The position numbers were made by a program, and so were the translations under genes. From Microvirga thermotolerans (GTDB taxonomy: Bacteria; Pseudomonadota; Alphaproteobacteria; Rhizobiales; Beijerinckiaceae), in contig NZ_CP045423.1 of NCBI RefSeq assembly GCF_009363855.1, forward strand, positions 3,440,001-3,504,000: a stretch of 64,000 nt of DNA. Direction: 5' to 3'. Shown piece by piece: positions 44,042 to 53,045 of this stretch (its first letter is position 1; every line of letters starts with the position of its first letter). The notes below the pieces were generated by a model that was not told the origin of the DNA, searched no databases, and saw only the letters and a program-made list of their open reading frames with translations.

Positions 44042-45637
44042 TCATTCCTTGTGCGCCCAGTAGAGCAGCACGGAATTGTCTGCCCGCTGGCTGAGCTTCA
44101 CCTTCTTCGATACGCCCCACGCCAGCGACTGCTGATGGAGCGGGATGTAGCCATACTCGCTGGCCGTGATCTGGAAAGCCTCCTTGATCATCTGATCGCG
44201 CTTGGCTTTGTCGTTCTCCACCAGGATCTTGTCCGTCAGCTCATCGTGCTTCTTGTTGCAATAATTCCCGAGATTCGACTCGCCGCGCGAGGAATTCGGG
44301 TTATCCCGGCACCCTTCGATGTCGTAGAGCACGTTGTGGCTGTCGAAAGTGCCGGGCGTCCAACCGAGCAGGTAGAACGACGTCTGATAGTTTCCGGACT
44401 TCAGGACCTTGGCGAAGTATTGGGCCTTCGGCTGGGCCATCAGATTGACCTTGACCCCGACGCGGGCGAGCATTCCGACCACCGCCTGACAGATCGCCTC
44501 GTCGTTTACATAGCGGTCGTTGGGACAATCCATTCCCACCTCGAAGCCGTTCGGATAACCGGCATCCGCCAGGAGTTTCTTGGCGGCGTCCGGATCGTAT
44601 TTCGGACGCTGGAAGTCCTTTGCATGTGTAAAGAGCTGCGGAGCAATCATGAGCGCCGAGGGCGTCGACATCCCGCGCATGACGCGGGTCTTGATGGCCT
44701 CCACATCGATCGCCTTGAAGAACGCCTCGCGGACCCTTGGGTCCTTGAACGGGTTCTTGCCCTTTACGTTCGAGAACAGAAGCTCATCGCGCGTCTGATC
44801 GAAACCGATAAAGATCGTGCGCAGTTCGGGGCCGGTGAGCACCTGAGCATTCGGGCTGCTGTTGACGCGCTGGATATCCTGCAGCGGAACCGGCTCGATC
44901 ACGTCCACTTCTCCGGACAGGAGCGCCGCAACGCGCGTCGCATCGGAGTTGATCGGAGTGAAGACGATCTCGTCCAGATTGTGTTCGACCTTTCCCCACC
45001 AGTCGGGGTTCTTCTTGAACACGGTTTTCACGCCCGGCTGATGGCTCTCGATCTTGAAGGGGCCCGTCCCATTTGCGTTCAGGGATGCATAGCTCGGGCT
45101 CGTTGCCGCGGCCGGCGTAGGCGCCGCCGTGTTGTTGGCTTCGCTCCACTCCTTGTCCATGATGTACCAGGTGTCCCACTGGTAATTCAGAATCGGATTG
45201 GGCTTCTTCAGCTTTACATCGACCGTGTAGTCGTCGACTTTCACGAACTCAGCGTCGCTGGGCACCCGAGTCTGGAAATTGGATCCCGCTGCGCGAACGC
45301 GATTGGCGGAGAAGATCACGTCATCGGCCGTAAACGGGTTGCCATTGTGGAACTTGACCCCCTTGCGGAGAAAGAACCGCCAGGTCAATCCATCGCTGCT
45401 GACCTCCCACCGCTCCGCCAACCCGGGCTCGATGGCAAGATCGCGCCCGCGCTTCGTCAATCCTTCGTAGACGTGTCCCAGATGGGCGTTGGTGGTGGTC
45501 TCGTTGAGGGTGTACGGGTCGAGGGACTTGAGGTCTCCCTGATTGGCATATCGCAGCGTCACCGCCATGGCCGGCAAGGCCGTCCCGGCAAGGAAGGCTG
45601 CGGCGGCAACGGCAAGAAACTTGGTTCGGATCGTCAT
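44042..45637 (-). CDS. Peptide ABC transporter substrate-binding protein (family 5)
   Basis: The 531-residue protein has a signal peptide cleaved near ALPAMA and the SBP family 5 pattern: RYANQGDLKSLDPYTLNETT, GLAERWEVSSDGLTWRFFLR and KFHNGNPFTADDV. It should capture peptides in the periplasm for dppBCDF. Specificity is not predictable; opines, glutathione or nickel complexes are also bound by this family. It is the first gene of the importer operon. Confidence 0.92.
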   Translation of the reverse strand: MTIRTKFLAVAAAAFLAGTALPAMAVTLRYANQGDLKSLDPYTLNETTTNAHLGHVYEGLTKRGRDLAIEPGLAERWEVSSDGLTWRFFLRKGVKFHNGNPFTADDVIFSANRVRAAGSNFQTRVPSDAEFVKVDDYTVDVKLKKPNPILNYQWDTWYIMDKEWSEANNTAAPTPAAATSPSYASLNANGTGPFKIESHQPGVKTVFKKNPDWWGKVEHNLDEIVFTPINSDATRVAALLSGEVDVIEPVPLQDIQRVNSSPNAQVLTGPELRTIFIGFDQTRDELLFSNVKGKNPFKDPRVREAFFKAIDVEAIKTRVMRGMSTPSALMIAPQLFTHAKDFQRPKYDPDAAKKLLADAGYPNGFEVGMDCPNDRYVNDEAICQAVVGMLARVGVKVNLMAQPKAQYFAKVLKSGNYQTSFYLLGWTPGTFDSHNVLYDIEGCRDNPNSSRGESNLGNYCNKKHDELTDKILVENDKAKRDQMIKEAFQITASEYGYIPLHQQSLAWGVSKKVKLSQRADNSVLLYWAHKE

Positions 45638-45732
45638 TGTCGTCTTTTCTCCACTGGAAGGCTCGCGTCTTCGCGCGATGTTTTTGGGGAAGCTTTGCCT
45701 TATTCAGCTCCACCTCCTCGAAGCCGAAGGTT

Positions 45733-45766
45733 AGACAGGGAACCGGGCCACGGTCTAGCCCTGTCT
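45733..45766 (-). terminator. Hairpin downstream of argE-type gene
   Basis: The 8-base stem AGACAGGG/CCCTGTCT with an inner ACCG/CGGT stem lies 17 bases beyond the deacetylase stop and before the importer operon. It has no clear T-run, so it may be a weak terminator or a processing site. Confidence 0.4.
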
Positions 45767-45783
45767 TAGGGAAAAGACTTCGC

Positions 45784-46938
45784 TCAGGCCGCGAGCTCTG
45801 CAATGAGCCGCCGCAGCAGGCGTTCGCCAGCCTCGAACTCGCTGACCTCGATATATTCGTCGGGTTGGTGGGCCTGCGCGATATCGCCCGGCCCGCAGAC
45901 CACCGTCGACCAGCCTTTGGCCTGGAAAAGCCCAGCCTCCGTACCGTAGGCTACAACATGCGTGCCGTTGTCGCCGGTTAAGCGTCGCATCAGCCGCTCT
46001 GCCGCCCCGTCCTCCTCGGGGCGCAGCCCCGGCACTTCGGAAACCAGTTCGATCTCGATCCCGGCGGAGGGAGCAAGTGCCCTCATAGAAGGCTCCAACT
46101 CCTTCGCGGCATATTCCCTCAGCCGCTCCACGTAATCCCACGGGTCTTCGGTCGGAATCGTACGAATGTCCGTAGAGAACCAGGCAGAAGACGAAACAAT
46201 GTTCGCAGCAGTGCCGCCCTCGACCATACCGCAGTGAAGGGTGGAGTAGGGTGGCTGGAAGGGATTTTCGGGGTCGGCGGAGCGCCGGTTCCCCTCCATG
46301 ACGTCCTCGAGCCATACGATCATTCGCGCCGCGTTCGCCACCGCGCTCACGCCCTGATCCACCCGGCTCGAATGGACGGCATAGCCGGTGATACAGGTCC
46401 GCAGTTGGACCGAAGCCTTGTGTCCGGTCACGACCGCATGGCGGGTCGGCTCTCCAACGATGACCGCGGCCGGCGTCGGAATCGTATCCGCCATGGCGCT
46501 GACCATCGATGGGGCGCCGCGGCAGGCAAGCTCCTCGTCGTAGGACAGCGCAAGGTGAATCGGGCGCTTCAGCCCCGCTTCGAGCATCTCGGGAACCAGA
46601 GCAAGGGCAAGGGCATCGAATCCCTTCATGTCCGTGGTTCCCCTGCCATACAAGCGCCCGTCCCGCTCGGTCAGAACCCAGGGATCCGTGGTCCAGGTCT
46701 GCCCGTCTACGGGAACGACGTCCGTATGGCCCGAGAGCACGACGCCTCCTTCGACCATAGGACCAATCGTTGCATAGAGGTTTGCCTTGTTTCCCTCGGG
46801 ACTGTGGATAAGGCGGCTTTCGACGCCATGCCCCTGCAGCCAATCCCTGACGAAATGAATGAGGTCGAGATTGCTCGCGGTCGACACGCTGGGAAAAGCA
46901 ATCAAACGGGCGAGCATCTCTCGGGAGGACATGAGCAT
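45784..46938 (-). CDS. argE: Acetylornithine deacetylase (ArgE/DapE family)
   Basis: The 384-residue M20 metallopeptidase-fold enzyme has the metal ligands in SGHTDVVPVDG (His), GRGTTDMKG (Asp), YDEELACRGA (catalytic and ligand Glu) and AQAHQPDEYI (His). It probably hydrolyses N2-acetylornithine or a similar acyl amino acid. The ATG at 46938 has AGGAG nine bases upstream and is preferred over upstream starts. It lies directly before the peptide importer on the same strand, which makes a catabolic role possible. Confidence 0.85.
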   Translation of the reverse strand: MLMSSREMLARLIAFPSVSTASNLDLIHFVRDWLQGHGVESRLIHSPEGNKANLYATIGPMVEGGVVLSGHTDVVPVDGQTWTTDPWVLTERDGRLYGRGTTDMKGFDALALALVPEMLEAGLKRPIHLALSYDEELACRGAPSMVSAMADTIPTPAAVIVGEPTRHAVVTGHKASVQLRTCITGYAVHSSRVDQGVSAVANAARMIVWLEDVMEGNRRSADPENPFQPPYSTLHCGMVEGGTAANIVSSSAWFSTDIRTIPTEDPWDYVERLREYAAKELEPSMRALAPSAGIEIELVSEVPGLRPEEDGAAERLMRRLTGDNGTHVVAYGTEAGLFQAKGWSTVVCGPGDIAQAHQPDEYIEVSEFEAGERLLRRLIAELAA

Positions 46939-47079
46939 TCGGCGGATCTCCTTCGAAGCTTCGAGCATCGTGCCCAATGCGGCCGAAGGTCAAGCCTCCA
47001 CAATCGAGGGCGATCATGCTCTTTGGATTGACGACTGCCGCATCATCCGAGCATGATCCGGCAACCTTTCAGGCAGATC

Positions 47080-47457
47080 ATGACCCTCGTCCCCATCCTG
47101 ACATCCGAAGCGCCGCGCCCATTGGGCCCCTACTCCCAGGCAATCCGCGCCGAAGGCCTAGTCTTCGTGTCGGGTCAGCTTCCCCTCGACAGGGACGGGA
47201 AAATAGTCGAGGGCGGCATCGAAGAGCAGACGAAGGCTGTGCTCGGCAACCTGGCCTCCGTTCTCGAGGCCGCGGGAAGCGGCCTGAGCAAAGTGGTCAA
47301 GACAACGATCTTCCTGGCGAACCTGGACGACTTTGCCGCCATGAACGAGGTTTATGCCGGCATCTTCACGCCTCCATATCCCGCTCGCTCGACCGTCGAG
47401 GTCGTGCGGTTTCCTGGACGAATTCTCATTGAGATCGAATGCATCGCACTTGCGTGA
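47080..47457 (+). CDS. ridA: RidA family reactive-enamine deaminase
   Basis: The 125-residue protein has the RidA pattern: APRPLGPYSQAIRAEGLVFV, SGQLPLD, VKTTIFLANLDDFAAMNEVY and PARSTVEV followed by an Arg and the C-terminal IEIECIA. RidA hydrolyses 2-aminoacrylate and related enamines released by PLP-dependent dehydratases. The next gene, 13 bases downstream, encodes just such a dehydratase, so the pair makes functional sense. An ATG at 47053 could extend it by nine residues. Confidence 0.9.
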   Translation: MTLVPILTSEAPRPLGPYSQAIRAEGLVFVSGQLPLDRDGKIVEGGIEEQTKAVLGNLASVLEAAGSGLSKVVKTTIFLANLDDFAAMNEVYAGIFTPPYPARSTVEVVRFPGRILIEIECIALA

Positions 47458-47470
47458 CGAGGATAAACCG

Positions 47471-48442
47471 ATGAAGACGTTTGACGTCGCACTCTCCGAT
47501 ATCGAGGCTGCTCGCAGCCGCATCGCCGGTCGGGTGAGGCGAACCCCATCCTTCGAAAGCCGGGAGGTGACGGCACGCATCGGCCGCCGCACTGTTCTAA
47601 AGATGGAGGCCCTGCAGATCGCAGGTTCCTTCAAGGTGCGTGGCGTCTTCAACAAGGTATTGTCGCTCAGTGAGGCCGAGCGCCGGAAGGGACTCGTGAC
47701 GGTATCCGGCGGGAATCATGCCATTGCCCTCTCCCGCGTGGCCGGCACGCTTGGCATGAAGGCGCTCGTTTTAATGCCGAAGGTTACGCCGCGCTTCAAT
47801 ATCGATCTCACGAAGACGTTCGGCGCAGAGGTGGAACTCTGCGACGATGCTGCAGAAGCCTTCGCAAAGGCGGAGGCCTATGCAGCGGACGGGATGCTGT
47901 TCATTCATCCCTACGATGACCCGGCCATTATCGCGGGGCATGGCACTCTGGGCCTCGAATTCCTTGAGGACGCGCCAGACCTCACCCATGTCTTCGTCTC
48001 GATCGGCGGCGGCGGCTTCATGTCGGGAACGGCAGCCGCGCTCAAGGCCAAACGCCCCGACATCGCAGTCTATGGCGTGGAGACGAGCGGCGCCCCAACC
48101 ATGACAGAGGCCTTGAAGGCGAACGCGCCGGTGACGATACGGGCGACGTCGATTGCGAGAACCCTTGGCGCCCCTTTCGCGACCGAGCGGACGCTTGCCG
48201 CGGCAAAAGAGTTCCTGAAGGAAATCCGTCTGGTCGAGGATGAGCCGGTCGTCGCAGACCTGGTTTGGCTCCTTCAGTCCGAAAAAGTACTCTGCGAGCC
48301 GGCAGCCGCCTGCGTCCTGACGGCTGCCGCGGAGATCGCTCCCTCTCTGCCGAAGGATGCCGTGATTGGCTTGGTGCTTTGCGGATCGAATGTCGCACTG
48401 GAGGATCTCGACCACTGGTGCAGAACGATACTGCACGGTTAG
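47471..48442 (+). CDS. Threonine/serine dehydratase-like PLP enzyme
   Basis: The 323-residue fold-type II enzyme has the PLP lysine in GSFKVRG, the substrate loop SGGNHAIALS, the phosphate-binding GGGGFMSG and a C-terminal LCGSNVAL. It lacks the ACT-type regulatory domain of biosynthetic IlvA, so a catabolic threonine or serine dehydratase or a racemase is more likely. It forms an operon with ridA. Confidence 0.88.
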   Translation: MKTFDVALSDIEAARSRIAGRVRRTPSFESREVTARIGRRTVLKMEALQIAGSFKVRGVFNKVLSLSEAERRKGLVTVSGGNHAIALSRVAGTLGMKALVLMPKVTPRFNIDLTKTFGAEVELCDDAAEAFAKAEAYAADGMLFIHPYDDPAIIAGHGTLGLEFLEDAPDLTHVFVSIGGGGFMSGTAAALKAKRPDIAVYGVETSGAPTMTEALKANAPVTIRATSIARTLGAPFATERTLAAAKEFLKEIRLVEDEPVVADLVWLLQSEKVLCEPAAACVLTAAAEIAPSLPKDAVIGLVLCGSNVALEDLDHWCRTILHG

Positions 48443-48479
48443 TCGCTCCCGAAGCAACGCGGGTAGAAGAGATCGGCAT

Positions 48480-49238
48480 ATGAATACCAGCCGCCCATCG
48501 AACATGGCCCAATTAGAGTCTCCGTCGTATCGTCTGGCTGCACTGGACCAGGACTTCCTCCTGAGCGACGAGATGCGGGGTGTCCGCTTCCTGTTGGAAT
48601 ACGCCAAGGCGGAGCATTATCTGCGCTCGTGGGGCGTACGCTCGACTATCGTGGTCTTCGGAAGTGCCAGGGTTCGGGAGAACGGGCCGGGGCGTCAAGG
48701 CTTCTGGTACGAACAGGCCCGGAGCTTCGGGGAGATTGCCTCGCGGAGAGGCGGCGCCCTCGCACAGGGAAACGGCGTCCGCGACAACGTGATCGCGACC
48801 GGCGGAGGCCCTGGCCTCATGGAAGCGGCCAATCGGGGAGCGGCCGATGCAGGAGCTCCGTCGATCGGCTTCAACATCACGCTCCCGCACGAGCAGGGGC
48901 CCAACCCCTACTCGACGCCGGAGCTGACCTTCCGCTTCCACTACTTCGCAATGCGCAAGATGCATCTGGCCATGAGAGCCAATGCGCTCGTCGTATTCCC
49001 AGGCGGATTCGGGACTCTGGATGAGCTGTTCGAGATTCTGAACCTGAGGCAGACGGGCAAGGCGCCATCCTTGCCCATCGTTCTTTTCGACCGGGAGTAC
49101 TGGAGCCGCATCATCAATTTCGACGCGCTCGTCGAGCATGAAATGGTGGATCCATTCGACTCCGATCTCATGAGCTTCGCCGACAGTGCGGAAGATGTCT
49201 GGAACGCGCTCGTCCGGGGAGGGCTGCGCCTCCCCTAG
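48480..49238 (+). CDS. LOG family (TIGR00730-type) nucleotide-processing protein
   Basis: The 252-residue Rossmann protein has the family motif PGGFGTLDE and the nearby Arg in HYFAMRKMHLAMRANALVVF. Members act as cytokinin-riboside phosphoribohydrolases or nucleotide 5'-monophosphate hydrolases. The N-terminal 60 residues are longer than in the short LOG type. It starts 37 bases after the dehydratase stop and is likely cotranscribed with it. Confidence 0.85.
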   Translation: MNTSRPSNMAQLESPSYRLAALDQDFLLSDEMRGVRFLLEYAKAEHYLRSWGVRSTIVVFGSARVRENGPGRQGFWYEQARSFGEIASRRGGALAQGNGVRDNVIATGGGPGLMEAANRGAADAGAPSIGFNITLPHEQGPNPYSTPELTFRFHYFAMRKMHLAMRANALVVFPGGFGTLDELFEILNLRQTGKAPSLPIVLFDREYWSRIINFDALVEHEMVDPFDSDLMSFADSAEDVWNALVRGGLRLP

Positions 49239-49342
49239 ATGCAGGAGAATTTGGGCGTAAGTATTGAGCAGGATCAAAGACGCGATAATATCACCTGTGC
49301 AACGTGTCTCTCGTGTCGAGAGAGAGAACTGGAGGGGTCGAA

Positions 49343-50182
49343 ATGGGAGTTCAGGGCATCAAGAGCATATTGATCGGCGTCTCTCCTGAACTGGAAAGGC
49401 CTTCAGCCGCAGCTGCCTATGGCCTGTCCTTGGCTCGTTCGGCCTCGGCGCACGCCTCGATTTCCGCGCTCTCACCGGAAATGACGCTGACGCACGCGTT
49501 CGTCAGCAGCACTGCGGCAGGTCTCGTCGCCGCGGAGAACCGCCGCCTGCTCGAACAAGCGCGAGCCGCCGTCGAAAAGATCCGCCAGGATGCCATGGCA
49601 CAGGGCGTTTCCTGTTCCTCCGAAGCGATCCAGAAGCATTATGCGCTCCTCGCCTCCTCCTTCACGAAGAGAGTGAGGACGCACGATCTCGTGATCGTCG
49701 ATGCCGAGCCCGACAGCCTGAGCCTTCGGCGGGGACTTCTGGAGGAGGCGCTCTTCAACGGAGGCAGGCCCATGCTGGTCATTCCGCCTAACGTGGAGAC
49801 GTTCCGCGTGCAAAACATCCTGGTCGCGTGGGACGGAAGCGCCAAGGCCACGCGGGCCGTCAACGATGCGCTGCCCTTCCTCCGGGCGGCGGATCATGTG
49901 GAAGTTCTCAGCGTCATCGGCGAAAAGGACATGTCACGATCCGTGCCCGGCGCCGATTTGGCCCCGCATCTTGCCCGTCATGGCGTCAATTGCACCGTGA
50001 AGGACCTGAGCACCCCCAATGGCGACGCTGCGGAAATCGTTCGGTCGCAGGCGGCGATGAATCGCGCCGATCTCATCGTCATGGGCGCCTATGTCCACTC
50101 CCGCCTGAGGCAACTGGTTCTGGGCGGGGTTACGCAGGCCATGCTGCGGGACTGCTCCATACCTTTGATGCTGTCCTACTGA
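49343..50182 (+). CDS. Universal stress protein with two UspA domains
   Basis: The 279-residue protein holds two UspA-type halves. The second has a clear nucleotide-binding pattern ILVAWDGSAKATRAVNDALP and IVMGAYVHSRLRQLVLGGVT; the first is more diverged. It likely binds ATP and responds to stress or low oxygen. The ATG at 49343 follows GGAGGGG with seven bases between. It is monocistronic and convergent with the cytochrome gene. Confidence 0.88.
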   Translation: MGVQGIKSILIGVSPELERPSAAAAYGLSLARSASAHASISALSPEMTLTHAFVSSTAAGLVAAENRRLLEQARAAVEKIRQDAMAQGVSCSSEAIQKHYALLASSFTKRVRTHDLVIVDAEPDSLSLRRGLLEEALFNGGRPMLVIPPNVETFRVQNILVAWDGSAKATRAVNDALPFLRAADHVEVLSVIGEKDMSRSVPGADLAPHLARHGVNCTVKDLSTPNGDAAEIVRSQAAMNRADLIVMGAYVHSRLRQLVLGGVTQAMLRDCSIPLMLSY

Positions 50183-50254
50183 AGCCGGGCTCCATTTTGG
50201 ACAGTTCAGCAACAAAAGGGCGCTAAGAGGGGAGGCATCCTGCTCCCAAGCCCC

Positions 50255-50575
50255 TTATCGCTGGACCGACTTGATGTAAGCAATCAAGTCGTTGATCTGC
50301 GCAGCGTCGAGCCGAAACTCAGGCATGGAGGGATGGCCTGTGACAATTCCTTCGGACAGAGCTTCGGCGAGGCTCTCGATAGGATATCGATGCTCAAGCG
50401 TTCTGAACGGCGGCGCCTCCGCCAAAGGGCTTTCGCCATAACGCCCTATGGCGTGACACTGAGAGCAGTGCGTCCTCGCGAACACAAGACCTCGCTGGAT
50501 GCGTCCTTCCTGGGCGGCAACAGGATAGGTCGCCAATAAGGTCAGCGTAAGAGCCATGAACCGCAGTATTGTCAT
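50255..50575 (-). CDS. Small c-type cytochrome
   Basis: The 106-residue secreted protein has a signal peptide ending near PVAAQ, one heme site CSQCH and a distal Met in HPSMPEFRLD, so it is a class I monoheme cytochrome c in the periplasm. Its electron partner is unknown. Its ATG overlaps the stop of the upstream hypothetical gene by four bases, so both are translated from one message. Confidence 0.9.
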   Translation of the reverse strand: MTILRFMALTLTLLATYPVAAQEGRIQRGLVFARTHCSQCHAIGRYGESPLAEAPPFRTLEHRYPIESLAEALSEGIVTGHPSMPEFRLDAAQINDLIAYIKSVQR

Positions 50576-50976
50576 GTGCTCATCGTCGCCCCAGCCAGGT
50601 TGACGCGCTGGACAGTCGCAACCTGGAATGTATGCAAGCGGTCCTCGTCATCCTGGATCGAGACGTACTCGCCCGGGACGAACCGATGCTTGCTGAGGCG
50701 GTAGCCCGCTTCGTCGTCCGACGTGCTGCGACGATCGTAATCGATGATCCAAGACGCGCCGCCGGCGCCGCCAGCTCGATGGACGAGAAAGCCTGATCGT
50801 TCTGCCTCATCCCCCCAGAACCTCCGGACGCGGCACAGGTTCCGCCGCTCCCTCCATTCCGCGGCCTCCAGGTAACCATTCGGATCCAATGGGGCGACGA
50901 TTTCGTATCCATGACGGACACTTCCCTCCGGGAACTCGCTGCACCGGGCGAGATGGAGCGTGACGCGATGAAGCAT
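50572..50976 (-). CDS. Conserved-looking hypothetical protein coupled to cytochrome c
   Basis: I do not recognise this 134-residue protein. It is soluble, rich in Arg and acidic residues, and starts MLHRVTLHLARCSEFPEGSV. The pattern of short beta-strand-like segments with aromatic residues (RFVPGEYVSIQDDEDRLHTF near the end) suggests a small beta-rich fold. It shares an ATGA overlap with the cytochrome c gene downstream. Confidence 0.75.
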   Translation of the reverse strand: MLHRVTLHLARCSEFPEGSVRHGYEIVAPLDPNGYLEAAEWRERRNLCRVRRFWGDEAERSGFLVHRAGGAGGASWIIDYDRRSTSDDEAGYRLSKHRFVPGEYVSIQDDEDRLHTFQVATVQRVNLAGATMST

Positions 50977-51089
50977 AGGGATCCTCCGGCCTTGAGATGT
51001 CTCTTACAAGAGACATCCAGGCTCAGCGTAGTGGAGGCAGGGGCGAAGGACCTTGATCCTGATCAAATAACCATCTCCCGAAAGAAAGT

Positions 51090-52700
51090 TCACGAAGAGG
51101 ATCGATCCACATCGGCTGCCTCTGTCAGAGCCCGGCGCAGCCGCCGAATGATGACGCTCTTCGCACGCCTGTCCGCCGCCTGCTCGACGGCTTGATTGAT
51201 GTCGAGGATCAGCCTGGAGAACTCGTTGTGCCAGTCCTGCCGTCCGGTGCTGGACGGGGCCAGACGCCGCTCATGATCGTCTTGCAGACGCGGGGCGTCG
51301 CCACTCAGATCATATATATCGTCAAGCTCCGGGACGAGGATTGGAACCGTCGGCACCTTGCGCTGCAGCATGCCTTTCAGACTCGACAGGGCGGGATCTT
51401 CTCCGTGCACCAGGAAGACGCCCCTGCCGACCGGGAGCCTATGGGAGAGCCAAGTGGCAAGCTCCGGAGCGTCGGCGTGACCGGAATAGAGATCGAGGGT
51501 TCTCATGCGAGCGCGCACGCTGATCTCCTCCCCATGGATGCGCACCCGCGAGGCCCCCTCCTGCAGGATCCGGCCCAGCGTTCCCTGGGCCTGGTACCCG
51601 ACGAAGAGAACGGTGGTCTCCTCCTTCCAAAGGTTCGCCTTCAGATGATGCTTGATCCTCCCGGCTTCACACATCCCGCTCGCCGCCATGATGATATGGA
51701 AACCCTGAATCCTGTCGATGGCCTTGCTCTGCTCGACGCTCTCCGTGAAGATGACCCACCGTGACTGCAGGGCCTCGATGAGGTCCTTGCCGTTTCTCAG
51801 CTCGTCCGCATGCCGTCTGAAAATCGCGCTGGCCTTCGTCGCGAGCGGCGAGTCGATGAACACAGGAATGTTGGGGAGTTCGCCTGCCTCGACAAGCTCG
51901 AGGAGATCGACCAGCAGCTCCTGCGTGCGCTCGACAGCGAAGGACGGGATCAGAAGGACACCGTTCGGTCGCATGGCAGCACGCACTTCGTCGCGCAGCA
52001 GCCGCCGCCTTTTCTCGATGGTCACCTCCGGGCGGTCCGTGTCGCCGTAAGTGGCTTCCATGATGACATAGTCCAGGTCGCGCGGTCCGTTCGGCTCGGG
52101 CTGAAGCAGCTTGGCGCTCGGTCCGAGGTCTCCGGAGAAGAGCAGCCGCACAGGCTCCTGTCCGCCTCCTGCGACGACTTCGAATTCTATCGATGCCGAC
52201 CCAAGAAGGTGGCCGGCATTCCAGTAGCGAGCCCGGACCCCCGAGGCGACCTCCCGCCACTCGTCATAAGGGACGGCGCGAAACCGATCGAGGCAGGAGA
52301 TCGCATCCTGGGCCGTATAGATTGGGGTTACGGGGGCGCCCCCTTTCCGGGCGTTCCGCCGGTTGAGTTGGTCGACTTCGACTTCCTGGATGTGTCCGGA
52401 ATCCGGAAGCATCACCGAGGCGAGGTCCAATGTGGGTTCCGTAGCGAAGATCGGGCCGTCGAACCCAGCGAGCACAAGCTTCGGCAGAAGCCCGCTATGG
52501 TCGATATGCGCATGGGTCAGGCAAACGGCGCTGAGGCTCCCGGCCCGGAAGGGGAGCGGACGGTAGTTCAGCTCCCGCTCCGACTTGGCTCCTTGGAAAA
52601 GTCCGCAATCGATCAGGACCCGCGCCCGGTCCGTCTCCAGCAGGAAACACGATCCCGTCACCGTCCGTGACGCACCGAAGAAATGAATGCGTAGCGACAC
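51090..52700 (-). CDS. Metallo-beta-lactamase/beta-CASP RNA-processing nuclease (CPSF-like)
   Basis: The 536-residue protein has the zinc motif HAHIDHSG, a later NAGHLLGSASIEF, LLFSGDLG, the beta-CASP insert with IPSFAVERTQELL and the C-terminal RMMBL segment LDLYSGHADAPELATWL. This family includes RNA endonucleases related to eukaryotic CPSF73. The GTG at 52700 gives the family start SLRIHFFGASRTVTGSCF; an ATG at 52745 is possible. Its physiological target is unknown. Confidence 0.88.
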   Translation of the reverse strand: MSLRIHFFGASRTVTGSCFLLETDRARVLIDCGLFQGAKSERELNYRPLPFRAGSLSAVCLTHAHIDHSGLLPKLVLAGFDGPIFATEPTLDLASVMLPDSGHIQEVEVDQLNRRNARKGGAPVTPIYTAQDAISCLDRFRAVPYDEWREVASGVRARYWNAGHLLGSASIEFEVVAGGGQEPVRLLFSGDLGPSAKLLQPEPNGPRDLDYVIMEATYGDTDRPEVTIEKRRRLLRDEVRAAMRPNGVLLIPSFAVERTQELLVDLLELVEAGELPNIPVFIDSPLATKASAIFRRHADELRNGKDLIEALQSRWVIFTESVEQSKAIDRIQGFHIIMAASGMCEAGRIKHHLKANLWKEETTVLFVGYQAQGTLGRILQEGASRVRIHGEEISVRARMRTLDLYSGHADAPELATWLSHRLPVGRGVFLVHGEDPALSSLKGMLQRKVPTVPILVPELDDIYDLSGDAPRLQDDHERRLAPSSTGRQDWHNEFSRLILDINQAVEQAADRRAKSVIIRRLRRALTEAADVDRSSS

Positions 52701-53045
52701 TGTCGTCCGTTCCGTCTCTGGCGTTCCGGGACCGAAGGATTGCATGATCAAGCCGGGCCGTCGAGAGAACGGCAGGGATTGCACGCCCGCGAAGGCCTCT
52801 GACGGTTGGTTGGCCGAAATCCCTGAACAGACCTCCAGGATTGATGAACGGGTCGGAACGGCTCCTGAAGGGGAAGAAAGGAATGCAGCACCAAGCCCCT
52901 ATCGGAGGACGGTTACGGCGTCTCTCTGGGTGAGGCGCTGCGCGCATTCTGCGGTCGCGGCCCTGAACTTCGGCCTGAAAAAACGCCCCTGGACCGCTAC
53001 GTCCAGGGGCTTGCAGGTTCCAGTCGGGTCGCCGGCGAGAGCCTC
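52701..53045. other. 345-base region between the MBL nuclease and the SDR gene
   Basis: It contains the terminator of the SDR gene at 52979-53010 and presumably the promoter of the MBL gene. No coding frame is convincing. Confidence 0.7.
52979..53010 (-). terminator. Intrinsic terminator of the DapA-like/SDR operon
   Basis: A perfect 10-base GC-rich stem (GCCCCTGGAC and its complement) with a six-base loop is followed in minus reading by GTTTTTT. It lies 36 bases after the SDR stop. This is the clearest terminator in the window. Confidence 0.92.
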
